From: Sabethes cyaneus
Taxonomy: Eukaryota; Arthropoda; Insecta; Diptera; Culicidae
Direction of reading: 5' to 3'
NCBI RefSeq assembly: GCF_943734655.1
Contig: NC_071355.1
Location: 74,671,449-74,735,448 of the forward strand
Length of the DNA: 64,000 nt
Below the pieces are notes generated by a model. The model was not told the origin of the DNA and ran no database searches. It saw only the letters and a list, made by a program, of their open reading frames with translations. Shown here one piece after another: positions 16,752-27,079 of this stretch (the first letter of the stretch is position 1; each line of letters begins with the position of its first letter). The position numbers were made by a program, and so were the translations under genes.

Positions 16752-17115
16752 AATTTATCTCGAGAACTCCCTCATTTACCCTTCCTTCATGCTGAATATC
16801 TATCCACTGAAGCCTTTTGAAAGTGCAAAAGTCCCTCCTATAGTTAAGTGTACTGGTCAGAGGAACGAATGAGTCCACGCCAGGGACGGCTATAATATGG
16901 GACAGTACTGGCAATGAGGAACAAATGGATAAAGTAGATCATGCTTTGAAGGAAGAGTAAACCCCAATACACACAAGCACGCATAAAATTTAATAAGTAT
17001 ATCGCTCATTCCATATCGATTATAGCAAAAAGAAATGCAGTGCAGGCCATACAGCGAACACCCGGGCGATATCACAATAGATCAACTATACTGGTCGCAA
17101 TGATGAGTCCACACA
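16752..17115. other. unidentified insertion in jockey-like LINE
   Basis: This segment breaks the LINE reading frame between NLVEFIS and the next block VDTIYTDMSK. It carries 'gcgaacacccgggcgatatcac' type sequence near 17050, partly echoed at 63074-63105 ('gcggaacacccgggttcaaac'). That suggests a dispersed SINE- or MITE-like family. Termini are not resolved. Confidence 0.4.
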
Positions 17116-17990
17116 GGAAAAAAAGTGGATACAATCTACACGGATATGTCGAAGGTGTTTAATGTAATTAATATAGATGCGATTACAGCTGTGTTACCAA
17201 AATACGGAATAGGCAGAATGAATCTGCAGTGGATAGACGATTATTTAAGAATCCGATCGCAATATATCAAGATCGACAAGAGCAAATCAATCTCGTATCC
17301 GGCTAGGTCTGTTTTACACCAAGGGAGCCATCTTGGACCTTTACTTTTGGTAACAAACATGAACGAGTTTCCGGAACTATTTCCCGATGTTTACTTCTTA
17401 ATTTATGCCGACGATGTTAAGATTTTTCTCCCAGTAAAATGCATGAAGGATTGTGTATACTTCAAGATAGCGTCGATCGGTTCGTCGATTTTTGCGAAAT
17501 GTTTGGTCTATAAGTGAATATAACGAAGTGCAGCGTGGTTTCGTTCACTCGAAAACCAAACAAATTGAAGGTGACGTAATTCCAAGAAAAGATTGTGTAT
17601 GTGATCATGGAGTAGAAATAGATAGCGAGCTCAACTTTGTTCGCCATGTTGAAAAGATTGTAGCAAAGGCTGTTCGGTTTAATCAAACGCCTTAGTAGAT
17701 CTGAATGACCCGTAAACTATCATTATTGTCTACAATTCCTTAGTATGCAGTGGTATTGAATACGCGAGCATAATATGGCAACCATGCTATCAAGTGCATA
17801 AGAAACGAATCCAGCGAATTTAGAAAAAAATTATACGCTATGTCCTTCGGAATTTAGGATGGTCTAAAGAGATACCCGATTATAAGTCGTAATGCATGCT
17901 GATTGGAACGGAGCTTAGAGAGCAGACAGCGTACCACAGATGCTCTTTTCTCAACGTCTTACGGCAAGGTTTGACTGGGTAGGGTGTCAT

Positions 17991-18984
17991 TTCAAAAAAT
18001 CCTTCTTAAAAAGTGGTCAGGTTTTGAATGCTAATAGGTTAGCGGTTTCCCTATCGATTTTCAATATTTTTGCACGAATCGATCGGAACATCTTCTAAGA
18101 ATTGGCTCAAGTGAAGAACACTATTATTTCGTAAGTGTAAACTGTTGAAAAACTGAAATGTATTGATTGCGTTACCTATTAGTCAATTCGAATTGGCATA
18201 TTCCTTTGCGTACAAGTGATGACAAAGCACTTATTGCAGTTTGGGCTCATAGGGTTAACTTTGCACTACTCAGTAAAGACGGTCAGTTGACGTCAAAGAA
18301 AGAGAGCATCCTCTGTAGCGAATTACAGAGAACATTTGAAGGTCATCGGTAAATGACAACCGCGGGTATTCTTAAGAGAAGTTTACACAGTTGAAAGTAA
18401 GTAGGAATATCATGGATTTCCAAAAGTGACAGAGAACTTTTTGGACATACAGTCGTCTATCTTGACTGGCAAACGACGATAACTAAGATACGATAGGAAT
18501 CAACGTTAAACGTTTGACGAAAACCCAGTCTATCCAGTTTTGCCGTCGAAAGCAGCTGATAAGTTCGTGTAAATGGCGTTAATCTGAAAGTCATTGGACA
18601 TTGCGTCAGTAACATATGTTGTGTATGACAAGAGATGTGCAGAGATATGAATAACAGATTCCAAGATGACCATTTCAAAAAGCTTGGCTATCTTTTATCT
18701 CGTTTTTCGCAAACTGCGTTCTGCAAGTAGTATGTATCACAGCGTCTCCATGTCCTTTTGTAGTCTGATGAGTAGCACGTCAACAGAGTCAACGTTAGTT
18801 GACGCAGTATGTACCCACCATGCTCTATCCACAGTGTCCCACAACGGTAGTCTAGTTTGCTGAATAATTATTTTAGGTATATTCAAGGTATATTTCGCAG
18901 TTCAAAATATCAGTAAAAGTGTTTACAGCATTTGCGGGAATTTACTAAATCAGCTTCGTTGAAGGACAATCAACGGCGGAACAA
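17991..18984. other. no gene recognised
   Basis: Low-information sequence between LINE remnants. Short open frames show no family features. Confidence 0.4.
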
Positions 18985-19275
18985 TTGTGATCGAATAGAA
19001 TAAGGCCCTGTATAAACTGTGTCCTGACATGACGCTCATTAGACCGTTTGTTCTCTACGAGCACGAAACACGAACAATGTTCGAGGAGAATCTGCTCGGC
19101 GTTTTCGAGGGACGGGTGCTAAAAGTGACTCTTGGCGGCGTACAGTAGAATGGAATATGGAGGAGGAGGATGGTTAGATCAGCTGGAGCAAGATCTGGCG
19201 GCAAGTACTCGGTGACCAACAATTTGGAAAGTGGCAGCCTAGAACTGAGTTAATTGGAGAAATTTTATTCATCAT
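18985..19275 (+). mobile_element. RTE-like LINE 3' fragment (family B)
   Basis: The plus strand encodes ALYKLCPDMTLIRPFVLYE, then VFEGRVLKVTLGGVQ, a stop, NGIWRRR, and later the RSAGARSGGKYSV region. This matches the C-terminal region of the LINEs at 8248-9660 and 63400-63915. An internal deletion removes part of the C-terminus. Confidence 0.6.
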
Positions 19276-19310
19276 GCTATGTATTATGATGGAAAATCAA
19301 TAACCATAAA

Positions 19311-19510
19311 TGAGGGTCATTGAAGCAGAACTTACTGGTTTCCCAGTTTGTCACTTTTTACCAAGCTAGGAGATCCGCGCGTGAAAGCCAATTATAACCG
19401 GATCCGTTCCCAGTTGGCTTCCATTATAACTTGCTTCAACCCGCGGATCTCTCAGCTTGATAAAAAGTAATGAACTGTGAACTTAGTAAGGGCTGCCTCA
19501 TTGAACCTCA
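19311..19510. repeat. 200-bp imperfect palindrome (hairpin MITE-like)
   Basis: Arm 19311-19379 pairs with 19442-19510. The inner 36 bases of each arm (19344-19379 and 19442-19477) match at 30 positions. The loop is about 62 bases and itself contains gccaa/ttggc. Such long hairpins usually come from foldback MITEs. Confidence 0.75.
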
Positions 19511-19520
19511 CTTCACTTAA

Positions 19521-20039
19521 CCCATTATGACCCAGCGTATGATATATCATACCTCGTCTTCAAAACCTGTTTACTGCTGAATTTCAATAGTTAGCATTGT
19601 TAATATATCACTACAAGAGAGATAAGACATCAATCTGATGTGTGTGTGATATAATTTGTCAGTTTTTGTCATTTCATCTGTATTTTCAACAGTGCAAAGT
19701 TGTGACAAATGGCGGAAAAAAAGTTGAAAAAATGGCGAAAAAATTTTTGTCTCCAAAACGCATGAAAAAGTCTACATTTAGTGACGAAACATTACCTGAC
19801 ATGTAAATTAGTATTTATATGTAAAGTCTATCACAAAATTCGATAAGAAATCTGTAAAAAACTTTGTAATTTGTTTGTTTGAAACTGAGCCTATAAAATA
19901 TTTAACCTGCGATATTTTGGCCTTGAAAGCATTCCAAATGACGATTTTGCGTTTCCCGACACATTCGAGCCATAATATAATACATTACAGAGTTTCACTT
20001 CATTTGGTCCAAATTTAGGTATACCCGGGTCATAATGGG
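19521..20039. mobile_element. piggyBac-like MITE, TTAA target duplication
   Basis: A 519-bp segment begins CCCATTATGACCC and ends GGGTCATAATGGG, an exact 13-bp terminal inverted repeat. It is flanked on both sides by TTAA (19517-19520 and 20040-20043). TTAA duplication plus CCC/GGG termini is the piggyBac superfamily signature. No transposase is inside, so it is non-autonomous. Confidence 0.8.
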
Positions 20040-20043
20040 TTAA

Positions 20044-20926
20044 TTTTGCGCTCTCTCCACTTCGGGTCTTGTCCCGCCCTAGGGTTACTATAAAACACTT
20101 ATGTTCGATTATTTTCTACTATTTCCTCAATCTATTGGAAAGGTTACCGTTACTAAAAAAAACAGATGTACACTGCTGTTGAATAACCCGTCCATTCCGG
20201 TAATACCAGTCTTTTGAAGCAGTGATTATAAGTAAAAAAAGCGAAAATGACAGTAATGCATAGGATCAATTTTATTATTCAACATGATACTTTAAAGATT
20301 GCTCGCTGGCTCATACTAATGTGTGTAACAATAAATTAGCAAATCTGTAAAAGTTGATGTTGATGCTTCCTGTCTTCCTGGTGACAGCCGTTGTTGGCGT
20401 TGAAGTGCGATACCACGATGTGTTTGATGTTGTACGTTAGGACGTTCTATTGATTTGCATTTCGAGATAGCGTGAATATTTGCATTACAAATGCTTGTTT
20501 CGTTTTATTTCAATATCTAGTTTATTTTTCTGTTGTTTCAAAACGACTAATGATTGCAAAAGTTTTCCCATGTAAAAGATTTTAATTTACAACATTCATA
20601 GTTTTTATTTGATTTTGTAACTTCAGCATCACGATTCAAGTGTGCCCAATGCATGTGCTGTGTGTGTTTTTGTAAATGCTAAAATTGCCGATAAATTCTG
20701 ATATGTGTGTATATATTTATTAAGTTAGCTTGAATATTTTTATTTGGTAATTTTTTAAAACGTTGAAAAACTTATATTCTGTAGAATTACAATGTAGAGT
20801 TGATAAAATACTGAGCGAGGATTTTTATGTATGGAAAAACGTTTTGCTGATGATATTGGGAAAATGTTATTAGGAATATATTTAAACGTTTTGTTGGTCA
20901 GCTATTATACTTTTTCATTGAACATC
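20044..20926. other. intergenic / 3' UTR of the EF-hand gene
   Basis: This lies downstream of the minus-strand EF-hand gene and probably includes its 3' UTR. Several TTTATT motifs (AATAAA on the minus strand), for example near 20505 and 20737, could be poly(A) signals. I could not choose between them. Confidence 0.4.
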
Positions 20927-21939
20927 TTAAGCGTTAACGTCACAGGAAACCGACAGTGACACCACCTCTTCTTCGTCATCATTTTCTTGCGAGTCTTCTG
21001 GTTCTCCAAGTGCGTGTACGAATTCGTAAAAATCAATCCTTCCGTCGCCGTCAACATCAACTTCTTTGATCATGTCTTCGACTAAAAACAATAAATATTT
21101 AAGTAACTCGTCTAAAAAGCAACAAGGTTTAAGTTACTTACTTTCCTCTTCATCAAGGTCTTCTCCTAGACATTGTAAAACCGCACGCAAGTCTGAGGCC
21201 GTTATGTAACCACGGTTATGTTTGTCGAAAACGCGGAAAGCATCCCGTAGTTCGCGTTCTTCCTGATCGGCAGAAGCTTCCGCGACGGTGTCGGTCATAT
21301 TGGACATGATGTCCACAAATTCCTCAAAGCTTACGTTTCCGTCACCTGTGAAAAATGATTCAATTTAGCACTACAAGTATGGGCAAGGTTTCAACATTAT
21401 ATACCGTCAACATCTATTTCCAGTAGCATCTCCTCCAGCTCTTCCACACGGGCGAATTGCCCGAGCGAACGCATCACCGTGCCCAACTCCTCCTTCGTAA
21501 TGGAACCATCGTTATCCTTGTCGAACAGCCGGAACGCTTCCCGGAATTCCTTCATTTGATTTTTGGAGATGAATCGTCGGTTCATGCTGTAGTTGAAGTT
21601 ACTGGACGTTATCGATTCAGATGTTTGCGATCGGCGAGTATTGGGACGGGCTCCGGCCTGAGAGCCCTCGACGAAGACGTTCCCATCCAGGCTGGAACAA
21701 TCACTCGCCGGCTGATTGGTGTTATCCTCCTGCACTGGCTGACTACTGCTGCCGGTAGGATTCGAGCGACGCATGTTGCGGCTGCTGACTGCGGCGAAAC
21801 TGGCACTGTGATCGGTCGATGTTCCGGCTAGCCGTTGCGATGGGTAGCTTAAGCTGGGGTCGTTTTGATTGTTCTGGCTTGAATCCTCGTCACTCTGTTG
21901 ATGCTGCGAAGCACTGTCTGGATCGTTGGTGTGTTTGGT
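20927..21939 (-). CDS. calmodulin-like EF-hand protein, 3 exons, 5' end not found
   Basis: Exons on the minus strand are 21939-21405, 21345-21142 and 21081-20927 (stop TAA 20929-20927). Introns are 59 and 60 bp with GT/AG ends and consistent phases. The first visible exon follows TTTTTTCAG in phase 0, so at least one upstream exon exists. Its N-terminal portion is Ser/Asn/Gln-rich and probably disordered. Then come four EF-hands. EF1 is DKDNDGSITKEE. EF2 is DVDGDGNVSFEE, split by the first intron. EF3 is DKHNRGYITASD, with His at loop position 3, Arg at 5 and Asp at 12, so it probably does not bind calcium. EF4 is DVDGDGRIDFYE. The tail is acidic (ENDDEEE). The family acts as a calcium sensor that binds target proteins. 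The precise orthologue is not recognised. It is not canonical calmodulin because of the extension, the degenerate EF3 and the tail. Confidence 0.9.
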
Positions 21940-22333
21940 CTGAAAAAAGATATGAGACAAACATTGAGGTATTTGTTAGTGCCACATGAATGCGCATGGT
22001 GACAATGTTCTGCTGAGGTGCTATCTCTCCTCATTGTACCTAGAACAAGTTCGAACTAAGACAACCAAGTATGCATATTATCGTATACCGTCTGCAGGGG
22101 TGAGATTGGGCCAAAAAAGCGTATGTTTTTGTTCTTTAGCTTATGATACACACAATTTAGCGATTACGTTGTTTCAAGGTCTGTCAATATATACGCCAAT
22201 GTTTAGTTAACAACTACCAGAAAGATGGTTTAGTTATAATGAACATTAATAAGATTATAATTGCATGAACTTTGGCACAATGTCATCCTTTCTAAGGGGT
22301 GACATTGTGCGAAAACCATAAAGTTAAGCTAAA

Positions 22334-22355
22334 TCTATACCTATAAAGAAGGATT

Positions 22356-22401
<46 letters not shown>

Positions 22402-24892
22402 CTGTGTTCCTTATAGAATCAAAAACTACTGAACCAATCGGCGTGAAAATTTGCATGTAGAGGTTTTTGGGGCCAGGAAAGGTTTTAGTGATGGTTAGAG
22501 ACCCCTCCCCCCACTAAGAGGGGGGGCTCCCATACAAATGAAACACAAATTTCTGCATAACTCGAGAACTAATCAAGCAAATAGAACCAAATTTGGCATG
22601 TGGGTGTTTTCGGTGACAAGAATTTATTCTAGGGTAATTTGAGACCCCTCCCCTCTTTATAAGGGGAATTATAACTCCTCTCCCCTTTAAGAGGGGGGGT
22701 TTCCATACAAATTTCCTCATAACTCGAGAACTAATCAAGCAAATGGAACCAAATTTGGCATGTGAAAGTTTTCGAGGGCAAGAAAATTTTCTATGTTGAA
22801 TTAGGACCCCTCCTCACTTTAAGAGGGGGGGCTCCTGTACAAATGAAATACCAATTTCCTCATAACTCGAGAACTAATCAAGCAAATGGAACCAAATTTG
22901 GCATGTGTGTGTTTTTGGAGACAAAATTTTTTTCTATGATGAATTGGGACCCCTACCCACTTTAAGTGGGGGGGGGCTCCTATACAAACGAAATACAAAT
23001 TTCCTTATAACTCGAGAGCTAATCCAGCAAATGGAACCAAATTTGGCATGTAGGTGTTTTTGGAGGCAAGAATTTTTTCTATGATGAATAAGAACCTCTC
23101 CCCACTTTAGGAGGTGGGGCTCCTATACAAATGAAATACAAATTTCCTCATAACTCGAGAACTAATCAAGCAAATAGAACCAAATTTGGCATGTGGGTGT
23201 TTTCGGTGACAAGAATTTATTCTATGGTAAATTGAGGCCCCTCCCTCTTTATAAGGGGAATTGTAACTCCTCTCCCCTTTAAGAGGGGGGGCTTCCATAC
23301 AAATTTCCTCATAACTCGAGAACTAATCAAGCAAATGGAACCAAATTTGGCATGTGAAGGTTTTCGAGGGCAGGAAAATTTTCTACGGTGAATTAGGACC
23401 CCTCCCCACTCTAAGAGGGGGGGCTCCTGTACAAATGAAATACAAATTTCCTCCTAACTCGAGAACTAATCAAGCAAATAGAACAACATTTGGCATGTGG
23501 GTGTTTTTTTTGGTGACAAGAATTTATTCTATGGTGAATTGAGACCCCTCCCCTCTTTATAAGAGGAATTATAACTCCTCTCCCCTTTAAGAGGGGGGCT
23601 TCCATACAAATTTCCTCATAACTCGAGAACTAATCAAGCAAATGCAACAAAATTTGGCATGTGAAGGTTTTCGAGAGCAAGAAAATTTTCTATGGTGAAT
23701 TAGGACCCCTCCCCACTTTAAGAGGAGGGGCTCCTGTACAAATGAAATACAAATTTCCTCATAACTCGAGAACTAATCAAGCGAATTGAACCAAATTTGG
23801 CATATGTGTGTTTTTGGAGACAATTTTTTTTTCAATGATGAATTGGGACCCCTCCCCACTTTAGGAGGGGGGGTCCTATACAAACGAAATACAAATTTCC
23901 TCATAACTCGAGAACTAATCAAGCAAATGGAACCAAATTTGGCGTGTAGGTGTTTTTGGAGGCAAGAATTTTTTCTGTGATGAATTAGGACCTCTTCCCA
24001 CATTAGGAGGGGGGGCTCCAATACAAATGAAATACAAATTTCCCCATAACTCGAGAACTAATCAAGCAAATAGAACCAAATTCGGCATGTGGAGGTTTTT
24101 GGAGGCAAAAATATTTTCTACGGTGAATTAGGATCCTTCCACACTTCAAGAGGGGGGGCTTCTACACAAATGAAATACAAATTTCCTCATAATTCGCGAA
24201 CAAATCAAGCAAATGGAACCATATTTGGCATGTGGGTGTTTTTGGAGGCAACCATTTTTCCCATTATGAATTAGGACTTCTTACCTTTTTAGGAGGGGGG
24301 GGGGGCTCCCATTCAAACGAAATACAAATTTGCTCATAACTTTAGAACTAATCAAGCAAATGGAACCAAATTTGGCATGTGAGAGTTTTAGATGGCAGAA
24401 TTTTTTTTCTGTGGTGTATTACGACCCCTTTCCCTTTTAAGAGGGTGGGCTCCCATACAAATGAAATACAAATTTCCTTATAATTTGAGTACTAATCAAG
24501 CAAATGGAACCAAATTTAGCATGTAGGAGATTTTTGAGTCTTGAATTTATTTTATGATAGTTAGAGACCTCTCACCCCTGTGGTACGGGGATATGGACTC
24601 TCATACAAATAAAACAGAAATTTTTGCGAAACTCAAAAACTAATCCAACTCGAGAAATTCGAGACTCTTCCATAAAACATTAATCAATAACAAGACCACA
24701 AAAACTATCTATAGTAACACTAGATCATTCAGGACGAGCCGGTCGCGAGTGTTGCCGGTGACCCGCCGTCGGAAGTGCCGCCCACTGGGGGGCTTGCAAA
24801 ACTCGAGATAGTGACAAAGATAATCCAAGATTCATGATTTATGTACAACACAGGTTAATTTGTGGCAATACGAAGTTTGTCGGGTCAGCTAG
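22334..24892 (+). mobile_element. complete non-autonomous Helitron with internal 120-130-bp tandem array
   Basis: It starts TCTATACCTATAAAGAAGG after an A and ends CAGCTAG before a T, the expected A/T insertion context and TC...CTAG ends of Helitrons. After a (TCTG)n tract come about 17 tandem units. Each has a 'tttggcatgtg' core, a C-rich/G-rich inverted pair and 'cataactcgagaactaatc'. A unique 3' segment (about 24600-24892) follows. There is no Rep/helicase frame. The copy at 1-1265 matches its 3' part but lacks one unit that is present here at about 24070-24200. Confidence 0.75.
22356..22400. repeat. (TCTG)n microsatellite
   Basis: About 11 TCTG units near the 5' end of the Helitron. This is a common feature just inside the 5' ends of insect Helitrons. 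Confidence 0.95.
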
Positions 24893-25570
24893 TACCTAAT
24901 AAACAAACAGTAGCGTATCTATGAACAATACACATGTAGAACAATATTAACTAGGGCCAACCATGAACCACGTATGCTATTGAAAGTTGAGGAACGACCA
25001 AAAACAACGCACCTTACAAATTATAATAAAACGTATGGACGAAAACTACACGAGGCGTCCACAACAACCAATAATAAGTACGTAGTTTACAAACAGCTAC
25101 TAAATATATAGTAGAGTCTCCAGGCATTAGAAAGGGGAAATGGAAGGGGCGTAAAATCTCAGAAGACTTATCTATTTGATCATTCAATAAGGTTAACTAT
25201 TTACTTCGTTCGAGATACTGCAGCCGAAGAACACGGAATCAGCCTCACCTTTAAAACCGACAATATATATAAGGTAAAGCATATTTATCAAGGATCTGAA
25301 GTTTCTGGAGAAGAATAAAAATTAATTTTAATTATTTAGCAGACTTACGATAATGCAATCTACATTGTCAAAATATTGTGTTCCCTAGTAAGCAATGCAA
25401 GTGTATTGATGTACACTGACGCATTTTTGTTGTGTAAGTGAATTTCACACTCCGAACCAATCGTTATAGTTCGGCGCAATCTCACCTCGTGGAGCTCGGA
25501 AAGTGCAAAATTTAGAAAAAAATATATTTTCGTAATCAAAAGCCATCCAACGCATAATAACCTTTCAATA

Positions 25571-26482
25571 CAGTAGACTCTCAGAAAAGTTAACTCTCTG
25601 AAAAGTTAATTGTTCAGAAAAGTTAAGCGTATATCAGCTTTCATGCAACGCTCTAAAAAGTTAATTTTCGCCTTAACTTTTCCGAGAGTTTGAATTTATT
25701 GATTGTCCAAGCGTTTCTTCACACACATGTGTTTACCTTCTATCTTTATTTTTCATTTTTCGGCTTATTGTCACCTTTCCACAGTTTTATACAGAGTCGC
25801 ATCATAACTGGGATAAAATTAAACTCTTGTATAGGACAGTTGCAACAATAGTTCAATTCGGGCATACACTCAAGTACTTATTTTACACGGTTTGCTTTTT
25901 CGATTATTAAGAACGGAACAACTTAGGGACCATTTATTTATTTCTCAATGCATTTGGAAGAGGCCCGACATTCGTTACGTAGTTTGTAAATGGTCCCTCA
26001 GTTGCGCCGTTCTTGATTAATCAAAAAAAACAAACCGTGTAAAAAAGACTTGAATGTATAGTTACTTCAGGATTTTTGCAAACATACTGGAAAAGCGCAA
26101 ATTCAGATTGAATTTTAAATGCAAAAGAAGGAATAGCAAGGAACTAAAACGCGAACGCTTATTTTTAATCAAAACGTAGTCGCAGACTACGAAAAGACGA
26201 AAGTAAACTAGTGCAACTGACTATTTTAAACTTAGTGAAAGGTATTATTTTATAAAAAACTTTTACGAAACTAAGTACTATTTCATAAAGATATTGCTAC
26301 ATATTTCTTTCAATTACAACTTCCAGATACTTAAATATCTATCCTATATCCCGGAATGCATTTTTGGCTTTTGTATTTATCATTTTCAATGACTTTTAGG
26401 ACTACATACTCAGAAAAGTTAATATTTCGGAAAAGTTAATCGACCCATTCCCCAATCGATTAACTTTTCCGAGAGTCTACTG
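25571..26482. mobile_element. pogo-like MITE, TA target duplication
   Basis: It starts CAGTAGACTCTCAGAAAAGT and ends with the inverse of CAGTAGACTCTCGGAAAAGT, flanked by TA on both sides (25569-25570 and 26483-26484). The sub-terminal motif 'gaaaagttaa' is repeated several times near both ends. CAGT termini with TA duplication are typical of pogo/Tigger elements. There is no transposase frame. Confidence 0.7.
25871..26052. repeat. 182-bp imperfect palindrome nested in the pogo-like MITE
   Basis: The left arm starts 'caagtacttattttacacgg' and the right arm ends with its near-complement 'gtgtaaaaaagacttg'. The arms extend through 'gggaccattta'/'taaatggtccc', giving about 65-base arms. It is probably a foldback MITE inserted in, or forming the core of, the larger element. 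Confidence 0.65.
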
Positions 26483-26804
26483 TATATTGTAAATGAATAC
26501 TTTATCTATCTTCAGAATAGCAAGTTGATGCGATTTCTTGTTTGGGTTTGTTTATATGGGACATTTATTGTCAACGTTTTTTTCCGGTATTTTTAACCCT
26601 AAATTTTAAAACCTTTTTTGAGCCAAACTGCTTGCTCATATTATTAGTGTTCCATTTCACGTTATGAATAAATATGTTATGTTTTAAATCCAGTTGAATT
26701 TGTGCCATCAGTTTGCTTAGATATATTCTATTTTTATAAACCAACATTGTTGGTTTTTGGCACAATCTCACCCCCGTGGCCCAATGTCACCCCGGATGGC
26801 GGTA

Positions 26805-27079
26805 GTGATTACGTCTCAAGAATGACCCACAAGTGGCTCCGTAAATGTTATGCCACTTTTGTTTTTCGGCAGAACTAACTTTCAAAAGATACAGCAGGAA
26901 AGATCATGACCTGCGATAAGATCGATTCGGGTTTTTGCATTCTAAATATTGTATTTTAGTTTAATATTAACAATGTTGTTTTCATATATGAACCTCTCCC
27001 TTCCTCCCCTACGGCCCTTGGTGATGATCATTAAAAAAATGAAATGCAGTACCATGGACTGGCGCTTGGAGGCTTAAGA
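26805..27079. other. short spacer, nothing recognised
   Basis: Unique-looking sequence between the nested elements and the purine-rich satellite. No coding signal. Confidence 0.4.

Larger units (their letters stand above)
15170..17990 (+). mobile_element. degraded jockey-like LINE, interrupted twice
   Basis: Plus-strand RT remnants occur in order. A segment at 15180-15420 ends SSGPDGIPN-like and LKSCVE. After an insertion it continues at 16498-16751 with GSFRELWKISH, VESYRGIAILSAIPKMFNS and SSFQHGFLRKGSLTNLVEF. After a second insertion it continues at 17116-17520 with VDTIYTDMSKVFNVIN (motif A), LHQGSHLGPLL (motif B) and LIYADDVKIFLPV (motif C, YADD kept). The tail continues with frameshifts to about 17960. 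The order of motifs is that of jockey-superfamily RTs. Insertions are the minus-strand LINE (15425-16497) and an unidentified about 360-bp segment (16752-17115). Confidence 0.75.
22088..26802. mobile_element. TA-flanked TIR element containing a Helitron and a pogo-like MITE
   Basis: The left end CCGTCTGCAGGGGTGAGATT (22088) and the right end, whose complement begins CCGCCATCCGGGGTGACATT (26802), are inverted repeats flanked by TA (22086-22087 and 26803-26804). Sub-terminal sequences about calcium-like 'caatctcacc' and 'gtgacattgtgc' recur at 22300, 25470 and 26762. Removing the nested Helitron (22334-24892) and MITE (25571-26482) leaves roughly 1.2 kb with no coding potential. The TIR resembles that of 59063-59964, so both may belong to one mariner/TA-type family. 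Confidence 0.6.

Noticed and set aside
22440..24290. CRISPR-like look of regularly spaced repeats
   Set aside because: Units are 120-130 bp, imperfect, and have no unique spacers. The array lies between Helitron ends in a eukaryotic genome.
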